Assembly (NCBI GenBank): GCA_018857735.1
Contig: JABMCL010001731.1
Span: 346,001-410,000 of the forward strand
DNA from: Alviniconcha marisindica
Lineage: Eukaryota; Mollusca; Gastropoda; Provannidae
Length of the DNA: 64,000 nucleotides
Direction: 5' to 3'
In this document: one piece after another, positions 11,906-22,929 of the stretch
How the letters are laid out: every line of letters begins with the position of its first letter
Position numbering within the stretch: position 1 is the first letter of the stretch
Notes under the pieces: generated by a model
Told to the model about the DNA's origin: nothing
What the model saw: the letters and a program-made list of their open reading frames with translations, nothing else
Databases searched by the model: none
Position numbers and translations under genes: made by a program

Positions 11906-13078
11906 GTGATCAGTAAAAAAAATGTCCAATCAGTGTGATTTCATGATACAGATGAGACGCCATAGGTTACACATTGCAGAGGTTGACTCCATGAGATTGC
12001 ACGTGGGGTCATGCTGGCCATTACGTCATTAGCGTGCCCCGGACGTTAGAGTGTTTACCCGCATAGAAAAAAAAATCAATAAAAAAACACACAAAAGTCA
12101 GTGTACTTCTACCTCTTATTGAAAAACAACACTGCTATTAACAACACTACAAATAAAAGACGGCTTGCATGTTTAATATCGCTTGGTTGATAATGATGAA
12201 GAGGGGGGGGGGGGGGGGGCGGGACGGGGAGGCACACCGACTTACTGGATGAAACCGCACGGTAAATGAATAAACGTAGATATGGAATGAACAGACGCAC
12301 TTTCCATCTTTCAGCTGGTGTCATTATTGTAATGTTCTTCCGTTAGGTAACCCATTTCCAGACGTATCAGTGTGACGACGCAAATCGAGGCAGAAAAATC
12401 CGACATTGGGCAAAATAATTATAGCACGTCTTTTACAATTGTGCAGCACGGAAAAGGGTTGTCAAACCGCACACAGATGAATCAATCAAGTATATGGAAC
12501 TGATAGAAAAATCTTCTCTCTTTCTACGGTATTGTTAATTTTCACTTCGGTTGCAGAAGTATTTTTTGTTGTTGACACTGTTGCAGAAATTTGCAACACG
12601 TGGTGGTGGTGTCAAACGAAACGAAATGTAATGAAACAGGGTAGAATAGACAGAAGAATCTTTCATCTATTACATGATGTGGCTGTTTTCAGCATAAGTG
12701 CCGTGATTTTTCCGGCAACAGTAACGTTTGAGACATATGGGTAGGCGACGTGTAGTAACTTAAGTACACGGAATGGTTGCAGACTTCTGTGATCTAGCAA
12801 ACCCACTCTGAGTGGAGAAAGAACAGGTAGCTAGTGGCGCAACAGAGGTACATATTATGTAAATGCAAGTCCGTGGAATCCAGGATATCAAGATGGCGAC
12901 GTGAAATGGCAGCGTGTCACTATAGTTTCTGCGCTTCTGTTGTTTGAAAGTGCAGTGTATGTATATATAGGTATGATTCAGTGATCGTAAAGACTTGCTT
13001 CACATCTTGCAGACAGTGAACTATGAGTGCCAACTCAAACTCGTACTTTTCCGATGATTTGTCACGCGACAAACCCGC
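11906..13078. other. Gene-free stretch
   Basis: A poly-G run (12202-12219) and scattered AT-rich sequence. No gene or known repeat recognised. Confidence 0.5.
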
Positions 13079-13219
<141 letters not shown>

Positions 13220-13696
13220 AACAAAAGAAGAAGAAGAAAAGCGCACTTTGCACCGCATACATAGTTCACGGGCGTTCAACCACGTACTTGAAACGGGGTA
13301 GACGTGCGAGCACGTTGACACGATTTCGAGGCCTCAATCGCGGCACGCTCTCCCTGCCACTGTGCTCGCTAACGCACGATCGTTTATTTATGGAACAAAA
13401 TTGACAATCTCTTCCAACCCTGTCTTTTAAACGTCAGTTTAAGGATGCTTCAATACCGTCCATCACCAAGACTCAGCTTGACCCCGGACACAGCAGTCAA
13501 TGCCGTCTGCCCTAGGCCTCGCTCTTTTCAGAGCTGCCCGCTGCCCAATACTTGTTGGAGCTGTGCGCGTAAACTGCTCCTTAGGTGTCACTGGCTGTGC
13601 CGAACGGGACAAGAAACGGGATTCTCATTGCTGGTAACCGTTTAACGGGCACTGAGTACCGTGTAAGTACCATAAAACGGTGCAGTGCATTGACTC

Positions 13697-13716
13697 TGTG
13701 TGTGTGTGTGTGTGTG

Positions 13717-13780
<64 letters not shown>
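13697..13780. repeat. (GT)n-(GA)n compound microsatellite
   Basis: About 22 bp of GT followed by about 62 bp of GA. The flanks (13218-13696, 13781-13899) hold no recognisable gene. Confidence 0.95.
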
Positions 13781-13783
<3 letters not shown>

Positions 13784-14350
13784 TCTCTCACACAGAAGGA
13801 GGAGGAGGGGATGGTGTGATATATGGTGTCACAACGACACTAAGCGGCTTGTCTCTCAGTCATGCTCACTGAGTCGAGCTGGAAACGTTGATTATTAACT
13901 GCAGGCCATCCTACTCTCCCCGTCATGAGTTCTCTTCTGTTGTGTTGGTCGGTGGGCGTGTATATCCCACCCTATCTGAGGTGAATGTGGCCAAAGCTAC
14001 TAATCAAGTTTCAAGATCAAGTTTCAGCTGTGGATAGTGCAAATCCCACAGTGCTGTTATTGTCGTTGGCGATTTCAATCACACATGTCTCAGCCGGTAA
14101 AGCACTACCAAGATACAAACAGCACGTGGTCTGTCCCCACACTTGACCACTGTTACACGGTATACAAAGTGGCATATTACGCCAATACCGTGCCCCGCTA
14201 GGAAAATCTGACTACAACACCGTTCCGCTCTTGGCCCCTGCTTACGAGAAAGAAAAGAAAGAAAGAAAAAAGCGCAGAACTGTCAAGCCGGTGAAAAAGA
14301 CCGCGAAACTAAAGTGGAATCCCGAGAGTGCAGCGGCACTTCGCGGCTGC

Positions 14351-14450
14351 TTACCAAGCTGTCACAGAAGCTTACCAAGCTGTCACAGTGTCTCGAGAGA
14401 CACTGTGACAGCTTGGTAGAGACACTGTGACAGCTTGGTAAGCTTCTGTG
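14351..14450. repeat. Inverted and direct 22-bp repeats inside the LINE linker
   Basis: Arms TACCAAGCTGTCACAGTGTC (14373-14394) and its perfect 22-bp reverse complement (14397-14418) are separated by GA. The right arm is repeated exactly at 14419-14440, and a second left-type arm lies at 14352-14370. The block would fold as a hairpin and interrupts the LINE reading frame. Confidence 0.8.
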
Positions 14451-14789
14451 TGGAATCATGCACCCACACACAGACAGTCTCTGTCTACGCTAACCGGACA
14501 AGCCGCGGTTTACAAAAGAGATGAAAAACAAGTTCGTGGCTAAGGATGCTGCCTTTAGGACTGGCGACGGCGTGGAGTTTTGGCGGACAAAGTACAAAGC
14601 ATAGCTAAAGCAGAGTACAAAAGCAAGCTGGAGGATTAGTTCGTCTCCAACAACATTCATGCTGAGTGGCAACGCATACAGACTATCACACAGTACAAGG
14701 CGAAATCGGCAGCTATTAACCAAACACTTCCAGACCAACCCGTTTTTACAGGCAGTACTCAGCTGCTGCGGAGCCCCATCACCCTCCCT

Positions 14790-15115
14790 CCTCGCTGCCT
14801 CCAGCTCCCACCGCCGGACCTCTCCCAACAGGACTCTACTCTGCTGCTGGTCATCAGCCGTCGCCTCCCGCTCTCATCCCCAGACCCCCTCCCACCGGAC
14901 ACGCCTCTGCTGCTGGTCATCGGATATCGCCTCCATCCCCAGTCCCCCTCCCACCGGACACGCCTCTGCCGCTGGTCATCAGGTGTTGCCCGCAGCCCCC
15001 ACCCCCAGTCCCCATCCCATCGGACCCGCCTCTGATGCTGGTCATCGTCAGCTGCTGCTTCCAGCCCCCGCACCCAGTCCCCCTCCCACCGGACCCTCCT
15101 GTTCTCCGCTTCCGA
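14790..15115 (+). repeat. C-rich minisatellite within the LINE linker, ~65-70 bp unit, about 5 copies
   Basis: Units contain CTGCTGGTCATC followed by CCCAGTCCCCCTCCCACCGG and similar, spaced 60-70 bp. In one frame they give a Pro/Ser-rich repeat around PPTGHASAAGH. The block lies between the linker and RT of the LINE and looks like a local expansion. Confidence 0.7.
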
Positions 15116-15823
15116 CCATTACCTGGTCTTCATCGACCATCTGACGTGTGCCGTGCTACCTTGAGATTTTGTGCAGACCAGCTGGCTCCAGGGTTCGCTG
15201 CTCTGTTTAACAAATCGCTGGAGCAATGCCACGTCCCACGATGGTGCAAGACCTCCACCATAGTGCCGGTTCCCAAGAAGCCCAGCATAGCACGCCTCAA
15301 CGATTATCGACCGGTCGCTCTGACCTCCGAGGTCACGAAAGTGAGCGCCTGGTTCTCGGATTCCTCAGGGCATCAACTGATCATCAGCGTTCGCGTACCG
15401 CGCCAACAGATCCATCGATGCTGCTGCCGCGCTTGCTCTGCATCGCATTCTGCAGCATCCTGAGACCTCAGGCACATATGCCGGGGTGCTGGTCGTGGAT
15501 TTCAATTCAGGATTCAACACGATCATTCCACGAAAGCTGTTTGACAAACTGATCCACATGGGCGTCGAGAGTTTTCTATGCATGTGGATTCTTGACTTCC
15601 TCCAGGACAGGCTCCAGTCAGTGAGAATTGGCAAGCAGACCTTTAAGGAGATCACCCTCAACGTCGGTGCTCCTCAGGGGTGTGTGCTCTCACCTCTGCT
15701 GTTCTCGCTGTTCACAAATGACAGCCTGTCATTTGAGCAATTCATAGTCATGGTTAAGTTTTCAGATGACACCACACTGGAGGGTCTGATCCAAAACTTC
15801 GATGAGTCGGCGTACCGGTGTAA

Positions 15824-16520
15824 AGCCCGTTCTTAACTGGGCGAATGTTCGGACAGTTCGACGAACTATGATTCGTTTCTTAACTGAACTTTTAGTTCGC
15901 CGAACATGGTTCGGACAGTCCAAACTTTACTTCGTTCTCAACTGGCTTGTAATGAGATGCAAGCTTCGGCCCGAACTTGCGGCAGACGCGCAGCAGACAG
16001 CATGATCGAAAATGTAGGCTAAAGTCAAGTCAAGTCAATATACTTTAATCATCCCTGACAGGGTAATTCAACTAACTACTATCTCATTCTGGGTCTCCGA
16101 GACGAAGCTGCGCCTCCCACAATCAAATAAACAAATTCCCTCCGAAGCGAGTGAAGAACCTAGCGACACCGTCCATTTTTATTTTTATTTTTGTTCATCC
16201 ACAGGAGAGCTCTGCTCTCAGCCAATCAGAGGCGATGTTCGTCGAATAGGGCGAATGTTCCCAGAACATGTTAGGCGAAGCTTTTTGGACCCCGAATATA
16301 GCTTCGACGAATACTTCCAACTAGGTTCGCGAAGAAAAGTTCGCCCAATTAATAACCAACTAGGTTCGCCGAATACTCAGCCAATCAGAGGCGATGTTCG
16401 TCGAATAGGGCGAATGCTCCCAGAACATGTTCAACGAAGCTTTTTGGACCCCGAATATAGCTTCGACGAATACTTCCAACTAGGTTCGCGAACAAACATT
16501 CGCCCAAGTAAGAACGGGCT
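15824..16520. mobile_element. PIF/Harbinger-type MITE
   Basis: The ends are inverted: the left end AGCCCGTTCTTAACTGGGCG and the right end (reverse-complemented) AGCCCGTTCTTACTTGGGCG continue to about 28 bp with 3 mismatches. It is flanked by a TAA duplication (15821-15823 and 16521-16523), matching the 3-bp TWA target sites typical of PIF/Harbinger. It is 697 bp, too short for a transposase. LINE coding resemblance resumes directly after the right flank, so it landed in the LINE after that LINE inserted. Inside are a ~140-bp direct repeat (about 16220-16365 and 16379-16505) and, at about 16025-16075, a LINE 3' tail-like sequence on the minus strand. Confidence 0.8.
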
Positions 16521-16880
16521 TAAGGCTTAGAGGTTGGCTGGCTGGTGCTCTGTAAATGACAGAGTTAAATGTGTGCAGAACTGATAAAAGAAATGGTCTT
16601 TGATTATAGGAAAAAGAAAGCGCCTCTTGTACCACTCACCACTGTTTGGTGCAGCAACACGTGTCAAAAGGACAAAAATTAACTAGAAAGGATAGTCCGC
16701 ACAGCCTCTAAGATCACAGGCAGTGACCTGAAATTGACTGGGTCTATCTGCGATCAGAGTTAAAGTGACCATGGCTGTCCAGGACATATCGCACACAGCC
16801 AACCACCTCCTCCCTCTGGACGCAGATACAGGACCATGAAGTCTAGAACAGTTTTTACCCTCAAGCAATACACTTTTTTA

Positions 16881-17167
16881 GCACGTGATCATTGTGTGTA
16901 AACGACGATCAAAGAACCAAACTTTGCTCAGCCTGTTTTTAGTTGTTTAACAAACAACAAGAAGATTATTTCCAAATGCATGTGTGTTTGTGTGAGTGTA
17001 CATGCGTGTGGGCGGGCGTGTATACGTGCGTGCATACATGCGTGTGGATGTTGGAGTGTGCGAGTGAATGTGTTTTAAAAGTAGGACTATAATTTATGTT
17101 ATATTGTGTCATTTTAACGTTATCTACAAATGTGTGTCAGTGTGGGGGTGGGGGAGAGGGGGCGTGC

Positions 17168-17241
<74 letters not shown>

Positions 17242-17520
17242 CTTTTACCTGCAATTTAAACTTCCTATTAGTATCAAAAAAGTCTTAATTGAGTGAATTC
17301 CTCAGCCAAACTCAGACTGTGGCCCAGCCCTACAGAGACCTAAATCAATCTTTGTTTCTTTAAAAAATCTTTTTTTTTAAATAATAAAAAATAAAAAATG
17401 AAGTCTTCACATACCTTGGTATCTTTCCATTGTTCGGACTTCTTCAATAATTCAATGTTTTATGTCTGTTCACATCTAGGTGATATTGCTTTATTAGACA
17501 AAGAAAAGAAAAATATGTAA
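16881..17520. other. Gene-free stretch with (GT)n microsatellite
   Basis: Contains (GT)n at 17170-17239 preceded by GT-rich sequence from 16980. No gene recognised. Confidence 0.6.
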
Positions 17521-18890
17521 GGGTCATTCTCCTGAAAACTGGACGAAAGAGGGTGCCACTTTCCCGATGAAATAAACACTAAACTAAAACATGAAACTTT
17601 TTAAACTACTGCTATATTTCTGATGTAATGTGTTTGGAGATATAAGGGAAATGTCACAATGGGTAAATGCATCATTATTTCTTGCGCTGTGAGCCTTTTT
17701 TGGTAAAAATCGCGACATTTTCATGGCCGCCATTTGTGACAAGGCTTTGGGAAGGTTAGCTGATCGCAGATATTTCCTTGGGATCGTTCATGATTGAATA
17801 AAAACAGGTTTCATGAGAAAGAAGGAGGCCAGTTCTAACTAAGTAAACATGGTGCTTAACGTCCACAGAAACCATAAGGCTTATTAGGGACGGGGAGAAG
17901 GGGGGGGGGGGGGTATGGAGGGGGGGGAAGAGGGAGATTATATACCTATCGCTACACTGTCACCACCAGAATGATTCCTGCATTAAGATGGGCAGCGATG
18001 AGAGCCATTTTAATGTTTCAGTAGGAAGTGATGGACAAAGTCACAGGACAGTGTCCACAAACCACAACCTTTCTGAAGAGAAAGGAGAGCCGAAGTGGTA
18101 TGGAACCGAGGTCCTTCCGCTTACAGACCTAACGCCTTACCGTTAGGCCAAACCGGCTCACAAGGCCAGTTCTTACATACAAATGGTATTTATTGTGTGT
18201 TGCTTGCTATTAACAGCTCCAAACAAAGGAAAGATAATCTCGCACGTTACCGATGGTGTCTTCTGAGTGTGTATCATGATAGTGTGACAACGGAAACTAA
18301 AAAACTTTTTTTTTTTTCATCAGCTTAGTAGATAACCACATTTCACCTTATTTTTAATGCTTGTTTGATGACAAAAGAGTAGATGGGTCATTCTCCTGAA
18401 AACTGGACCACAGAGGGTGCCTTTTCCCGATGAAATAAAAATTAAACTAAAACATGAAACTTTTTAAACTACCGCTATATTTCTGATGTAATGTGTTTGG
18501 AGAAATAAGGGAAATGCCACAATAGGTAAATGCATCATTATTTCTAGCGCCGTGAGCCTTTTTGGGTAAAAATCGCGACATTTCATGGCCGCCATTTGTG
18601 ACATGGCTTTGGGAAGGTTCATGATTGAATAAAGACAGGTTTCATGAGAAAGAAGGAGGCCAGTTCTTACATACAAATGGTATTTATTGTGTGTTGCTTG
18701 CTATTAACAGCTCCAAACAAAGGAAAGATAATCAGTGTCTCGCACGTTACCGATGGTGTCTTCTGAGTGTGTATCACATTGTGACTTGTTCACAACGGAA
18801 ACTAAAAAAAATGTATTTTTTTCATCGGCTTAGTAGATAACCACATTTCACCTTATTTTTAATGCTTGTTTGATGACAAAAGAGTAGATA
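17521..18890. repeat. Tandem duplication, 864-bp period, two copies
   Basis: Copy 1 (17521-18384) and copy 2 (18385-18890) share near-identical sequence from GGGTCATTCTCCTG through CACATTTCACCTTATTTTTA and ACAAAAGAGTAGAT. Copy 1 is longer because it holds a SINE (17837-18162) and about 20 bp near 17760 absent from copy 2. Confidence 0.9.
17837..18162 (-). mobile_element. tRNA-derived SINE, family 2, with target-site duplication
   Basis: A complete 326-bp element on the minus strand, head TTGTGAGCCGGTTTGGCCTA at the high coordinate, ending with CCCTAATAAGCCTTATGG...GTTAAGCACC and TTTACTTAG. An 11-bp duplication AGGCCAGTTCT flanks it (17826-17836 and 18163-18173). The pre-insertion site survives intact in the neighbouring duplicate at about 18657-18667. 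The element therefore inserted after the 864-bp duplication, and its ends are exactly defined. Confidence 0.9.
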
Positions 18891-19149
18891 CGAAATAAAT
18901 TACAGTCATTTCTTCAGGGGTGGTTGACGTGGTGTCTTAACAATGATGTAACGTGCGAGCACACAAAATAATTATTTCTGCTTGTACCATTGACCTTCGA
19001 CCTACCCTAACGTACCAGTCCACTTCAGCTGACTTGCGGCAGCAACGTTTGACCTCTTTTTGCGCTGTGTGAGGTGTATTATTTTACTAGAAAAGGGAAA
19101 GCACTGTGGTGTCTTCAGGGGTGAGGGATGTAACGCTCGTGACACATAT

Positions 19150-19935
19150 TTGTTCCACTCGGCTGAGTGATTGTTTGCAATCTTTTGTAACCAAACTTAG
19201 TATTGTGGTGCACCACCATGAGCTGGAATGTCATGCGAAAAAATGGGAGGTCAAGGTCACAGTGTGGGCTTATATAATCAAAATATGACAGTTTCTAGTA
19301 TATCTTTTATTAGTTCTAAACCAGTGAGTCTTTTGCAACCAAACTCAGTTTGAGTGTAGATCATCATAAGCAAAGAAGTGTCAGTGAAAATGTTGGATTG
19401 CTGTGTTCAAGGTCCAATTCACAGCCAAGGTTAAAGGTTTCAGTTAATGTTAGTTTGGATGATATCTTATGCATCGCTGAACCATTTGTAACCAAACCCA
19501 GTTTTGGTGAGACATCTTATAGCCGAGCTCATAGGAAAAATGGGTTTCTATCTTCAAGGTCAAGGTCACAGTAACTGAATTTCGGTTCATACAATCAAAT
19601 ATGACTACTTCTATTATATGTTCTGAACTGCTGACTTTTGGGGACGACCAACTTAGTTTGACAGTGCATGTTCAATAGCTGGAATGTCTTGTGAAAAGGT
19701 TGCTTTGCTATATTCAAGGTCAAGGTCACAGTGAAGGTTCTGAACTTCAGTGAATGTTTGCCCGGACAATATCTCTGATCGGTCAAACTTAGTATGGTGA
19801 TGCATCATCATCAGCCAGACTATCATTCAGAAATATCATTTTGCGATGTTCAAGGTCAAAGCCACAATCGTTTCTACTAGATCTTCAGAAATACTGAAAC
19901 TTTTGCAATCCAAATTAGTTTGATGGTACATAATC
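19150..19935 (+). repeat. Diverged ~150-bp tandem repeat carrying TTCAAGGTCAAGGTCACAG
   Basis: About five units. Each has GTAACCAAACTTAGTTTG, then a CATCATAAGCC/GCTGGAATG block, then TTCAAGGTCAAGGTCACAG (near 19245, 19553, 19715; degenerate at 19408 and 19848), then an AATCAAATATGAC block. The AGGTCAAGGTCA core resembles nuclear-receptor half-sites, but its presence in every unit may only reflect repeat ancestry. A second array lies at 44640-45240. Confidence 0.8.
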
Positions 19936-20782
19936 ACAAGACAGGGTAAGACACCGTGAAAAGATTTTCTTGCTTTTACACAGGACGTGAGACAGAATAT
20001 GGCTTGGGGGGCTGTGGACTAGATTGCTGCTACTCTTGGCTATCCCGATATCTAAAGCTGGGGTCAGTACCGGTTCCAATCAAGAAAATGTGGAAAGAAC
20101 ATTGCTTTTGTAATTTTGTAATGAAGTACACTTGTTTATTAATTTTTTTGGTCAATGGTTCAAGTGTGTTATTCTTATATCCTTTTGTACTTGTGATGCT
20201 GTCCACATAACATGTGAGACAGATTACTAATTAAGTGCGATTGGTTATTAACTTTAGAAAGCAAAAAACAAATATCCCTCTGACATGTATATTTATATAT
20301 ACGGTTCAGACCAAGTTAGCGCAATGCATCCCCCCCCCCCTCTCCCTCCAAATTACTTTGGGGAAGAAAAAGAAAAAAAAGAAGAAAAAACTAAGGAAAA
20401 GAAATGTGTAATCTATTTCGTGCATGTCTGTACTTCGAAGAAGACATTCTAAACCAAAATCGTTAAAGTGGCAGGACAATTTTTATATATATTTATGTCA
20501 GATATTTTTATTAATTAGGAAGTATTGTATAATAAAAAGGCACGAGTCAAACTGGCCACTGAGCCGACTCTATTCATGCATTTCTGGTGTCTTCTGTAAC
20601 ACGCGAGACACTGACCTATGACATAACATAATGCACAATAGACGATCTTCGGAAATCGAGGGGACTGCACTCGGTAAGTGCCTGCGGGTGTAGCGCAGAG
20701 TAGGCACGCTTTGTTGGGGGTACAGTAAAACCGCGGGAAAGATGGCCAGATACTGGTAAAAGAAGCAGAAAAGGCATTAGAA

Positions 20783-20959
20783 ATGCCGGCCAAGCACTGT
20801 CTGTGGGGTACATGCAGCTCTGATAGTAGGTTCCCCCAGTTTTGTGAAGGCGTCCGCTTTGTGCCTTTTGCCAAACCAACGCGAACGCTTGAAATACTCC
20901 TTCGTTGGAGGAGCAAAGCCTGCGGGCGTCCCCACAGCCAGTCCAATGTCAGCAAAATT
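20783..20959 (+). pseudogene. THAP-domain fragment (N-terminal ~59 residues)
   Basis: The frame starts MPAKHCLWGTC and continues through FVPFAKP, RW and CGRPHSQSNVSKI. This matches the first two thirds of a THAP zinc finger: N-terminal methionine, C6 and C11, an aromatic-Pro block, W42 and a CGRPH..LNVSKI-type stretch. The distal C-x2-H zinc ligands are missing, replaced by A/T-rich sequence after NVSKI, and no GT donor is visible at the break. It is probably a relic of a THAP-type transposase within the block at 17521-22580, though a broken host THAP exon is possible. The overlapping 146-residue minus-strand frame is its shadow. Confidence 0.65.
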
Positions 20960-22558
20960 ATGTTTTTATTTTATTTTTTATTACTCGAAGCGGTCGGAAT
21001 TTCGCACACGAAAGGAGCGTCTCAGCCAGTGAAATGACCATTAGCAAGAGATGTGACGTGCCCAGTTGCTTTTTGTTCGTAGTTGTTGCTGGTCATTGTG
21101 TGTGTGTGTTAGGGAGCCAGTTGTATGTTTTTGCTTTGAGGATGGAATAACAAATATAACGTAAGCACTGTGTAAAATATGAAAATCTTCGGTAATATCC
21201 AAGGAGGCGGTCGGCAATTCCTGGGACATTTTAAATGCCAATTTGAGTCACTTATAACATTTAAATCAATAAACCGCTTTATATCTAATGAATGAATCCA
21301 AAATTTGCGACAAAAGTGAGTTTTATTACAGTACACGATCAATTGTTTTGCCAACATCAGCACTGAGGAAGCCTGCACGCGGTTACTCGGAAACTAGATC
21401 TAGATCAAACGTCAATGGCGCATAAGCATGCTGAAACTAGTGAAAGACAAATGTGATAAAACTCACTTTTCAGTCAGGCCTCGTGACTTTTTACACCCAT
21501 CTCCAATAAATTCTGCATTTTATGTTGTTATTATGTTTGTTTTGGTCTGCTTATGCAGATTTCTCTGGCAGATTGCACACTTTGATCTATCCTTAAATCT
21601 ATTTCTGGGTGATTTCTGAATTTCAAGTCATTATTCTCTAACAGTGTACCACCTCTAACTCTGAACAAATTCAGTGAATATTGTATTAATTAACAGTACA
21701 CACTCGCTGCTGAAGTGCATGTAAACTTTTTGTTGTTTACACTACCCTCCTGATGTTAAATGTCCTGATGGACATTTTGCTTCACGCAGACACACAACAC
21801 AGAGCTGTCGATCTATCGAGATGCGAGTTTATAAGAGACATTATCAACACCTCAGAACTTACCATATTTGAAGCAATCTTTAGGTGAGATACCTGGCGAA
21901 GATTGTCGACTACTATCCACAATCTGACGCGAGTGATGGAATAGAGCAACTGGCTTCGCTATTCCTGGTTCTGTATTCGATCCTCTGCTCGCAGTGATCT
22001 GCTTCTGGTAAGCCATGAAGCGCTACTGACGATGCAGCAGAGTTACCGATGATTTTTTTTTTTTTTTACATTTCTTCTTCTTAATCAAGAACACGGTGTA
22101 AATAATGAACGCTCACAGTCGATTCAGTCAGTCCGCCATTTCAAACGGACACACCGCATGTGGCCCCGCCAAAACTAAGACCGTTGTACGCGGAAAAGAA
22201 GAAGAAAAAGGTGTTTCTAGCGCATATCGCGCATCTGGCAGTCCAGTATAGTATAGGTCCATGCCTGAAGGTCTGATACTGTCACAGACCAGCGCTTTTC
22301 GACTGCCGCCTCCATTCTGAAATCATGGACCTTATATATGTCAGTAGTCCGTGTCTGAAATGATGTCCTACCGCAGGGGCTTCACTCTTCCGGATTATCT
22401 CCCTGTTATTTCCGGAAATCGTCTATTAACCAAGTTCCTGTCACCCTGTCAATTTATGTCTTATATTTATGTACACTAGATGTCAAGCTTTCATTTCCAA
22501 ATAATAGCATTAAAAAAATTCACACTTTGAATTTTTACCCTCTATGTCACAATTTTGA
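20960..22558. other. No gene recognised
   Basis: This is the interior of the inverted-repeat-bounded block. CpG-rich short stretches lie at 22130-22210 and 22255-22320. No transposase catalytic region is recognisable. Confidence 0.45.
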
Positions 22559-22611
22559 CCAGTTTTCAGGAGAATGACCCATATATATATATATCTAAAG
22601 CATATATATTA

Positions 22612-22925
22612 TGTAACCGAGTGCATCTGCACATTGTGTTTGTGTTGTTGTACTCTTTCGTGTCACTTTGTCTGTCAGTGTCTCTAGCTTTCTCTTCTGT
22701 TGGGTGTGGGGGAGGTTGATTATGACATCATTTATTTGTAATAATTCTTTTACGTATTATTATTTTTGACGTGAGTGAGAGCGCGCGAGAGAAACCGAGA
22801 GGCAATTCCAACGGCCTCTCGTATGTACCATCCAAAAGAAAAGAAGAAATAAAATCGGGAACCTCTGGCTGTGGCTCGTTTGTTGTTCCTTATTTCCAAC
22901 CTGCAACTTCCACCGACCATTTACA
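22612..22925 (+). mobile_element. LTR-like sequence with primer-binding-site-like 3' flank
   Basis: Starts TGTAACCGAGTGCATCTGC and ends near ...TTTACA. A possible poly(A) signal (AATAAAATCGGG) lies at about 22848. TGGCGGGCGCCAGGAC follows 2 bp after the end, in the position and TGGCG style of a retroelement primer-binding site. About 200 bp of the body is recognisably shared with 29257-29460. No gag or pol frame follows. Confidence 0.55.
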
Positions 22926-22929
22926 TCTG

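Larger units (their letters stand above)
13900..16880 (+). mobile_element. L2/Rex1-like LINE, decayed, interrupted by a MITE
   Basis: Traces run in order through a LINE ORF2. First is the end of the AP endonuclease (VGGRVYIPP about 13950, DFNHTCLSR about 14070, LDHCYTVYK about 14145). The linker follows (KNKFVAKDAAFRTGD about 14530; IQ(T)ITQYKAKS about 14680). Then comes RT: APGFAALFNKSLEQC and KTSTIVPVPKKPS with LNDYRPVALTS (15180-15335); VVDFNSGFNTIIPRKL, GAPQGCVLSPLLFSLF and the active site FSDDTT, a variant of FADD (15485-15800). Past the MITE, SGRRYRTMKSRT and a C-terminal block reappear to about 16880 (RIVRTASKITGSDLK about 16690). Stops, frameshifts and a minisatellite in the linker show it is dead. 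Confidence 0.85.
17521..22580. mobile_element. 5.06-kb block bounded by 22-bp inverted repeats
   Basis: GGGTCATTCTCCTGAAAACT plus GG begins at 17521 and again at 18385. Its exact reverse complement ends the block at about 22559-22580. This looks like a cut-and-paste DNA transposon whose left end was duplicated. A THAP-domain fragment lies inside (20783-20959), and THAP domains are the DNA-binding module of P-type, Kolobok-type and ISL2EU-type transposases. No catalytic domain is recognised and the target-site duplication is unclear, so the superfamily is unresolved. Confidence 0.5.

Noticed and set aside
14659..15144. 161-codon Pro/Ser-rich frame as a host gene
   Set aside because: It is the minisatellite inside the LINE linker; flanking LINE motifs in order explain it.
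20515..20955. 146-codon minus-strand frame
   Set aside because: It is antisense to the recognisable THAP fragment and has no family resemblance itself.
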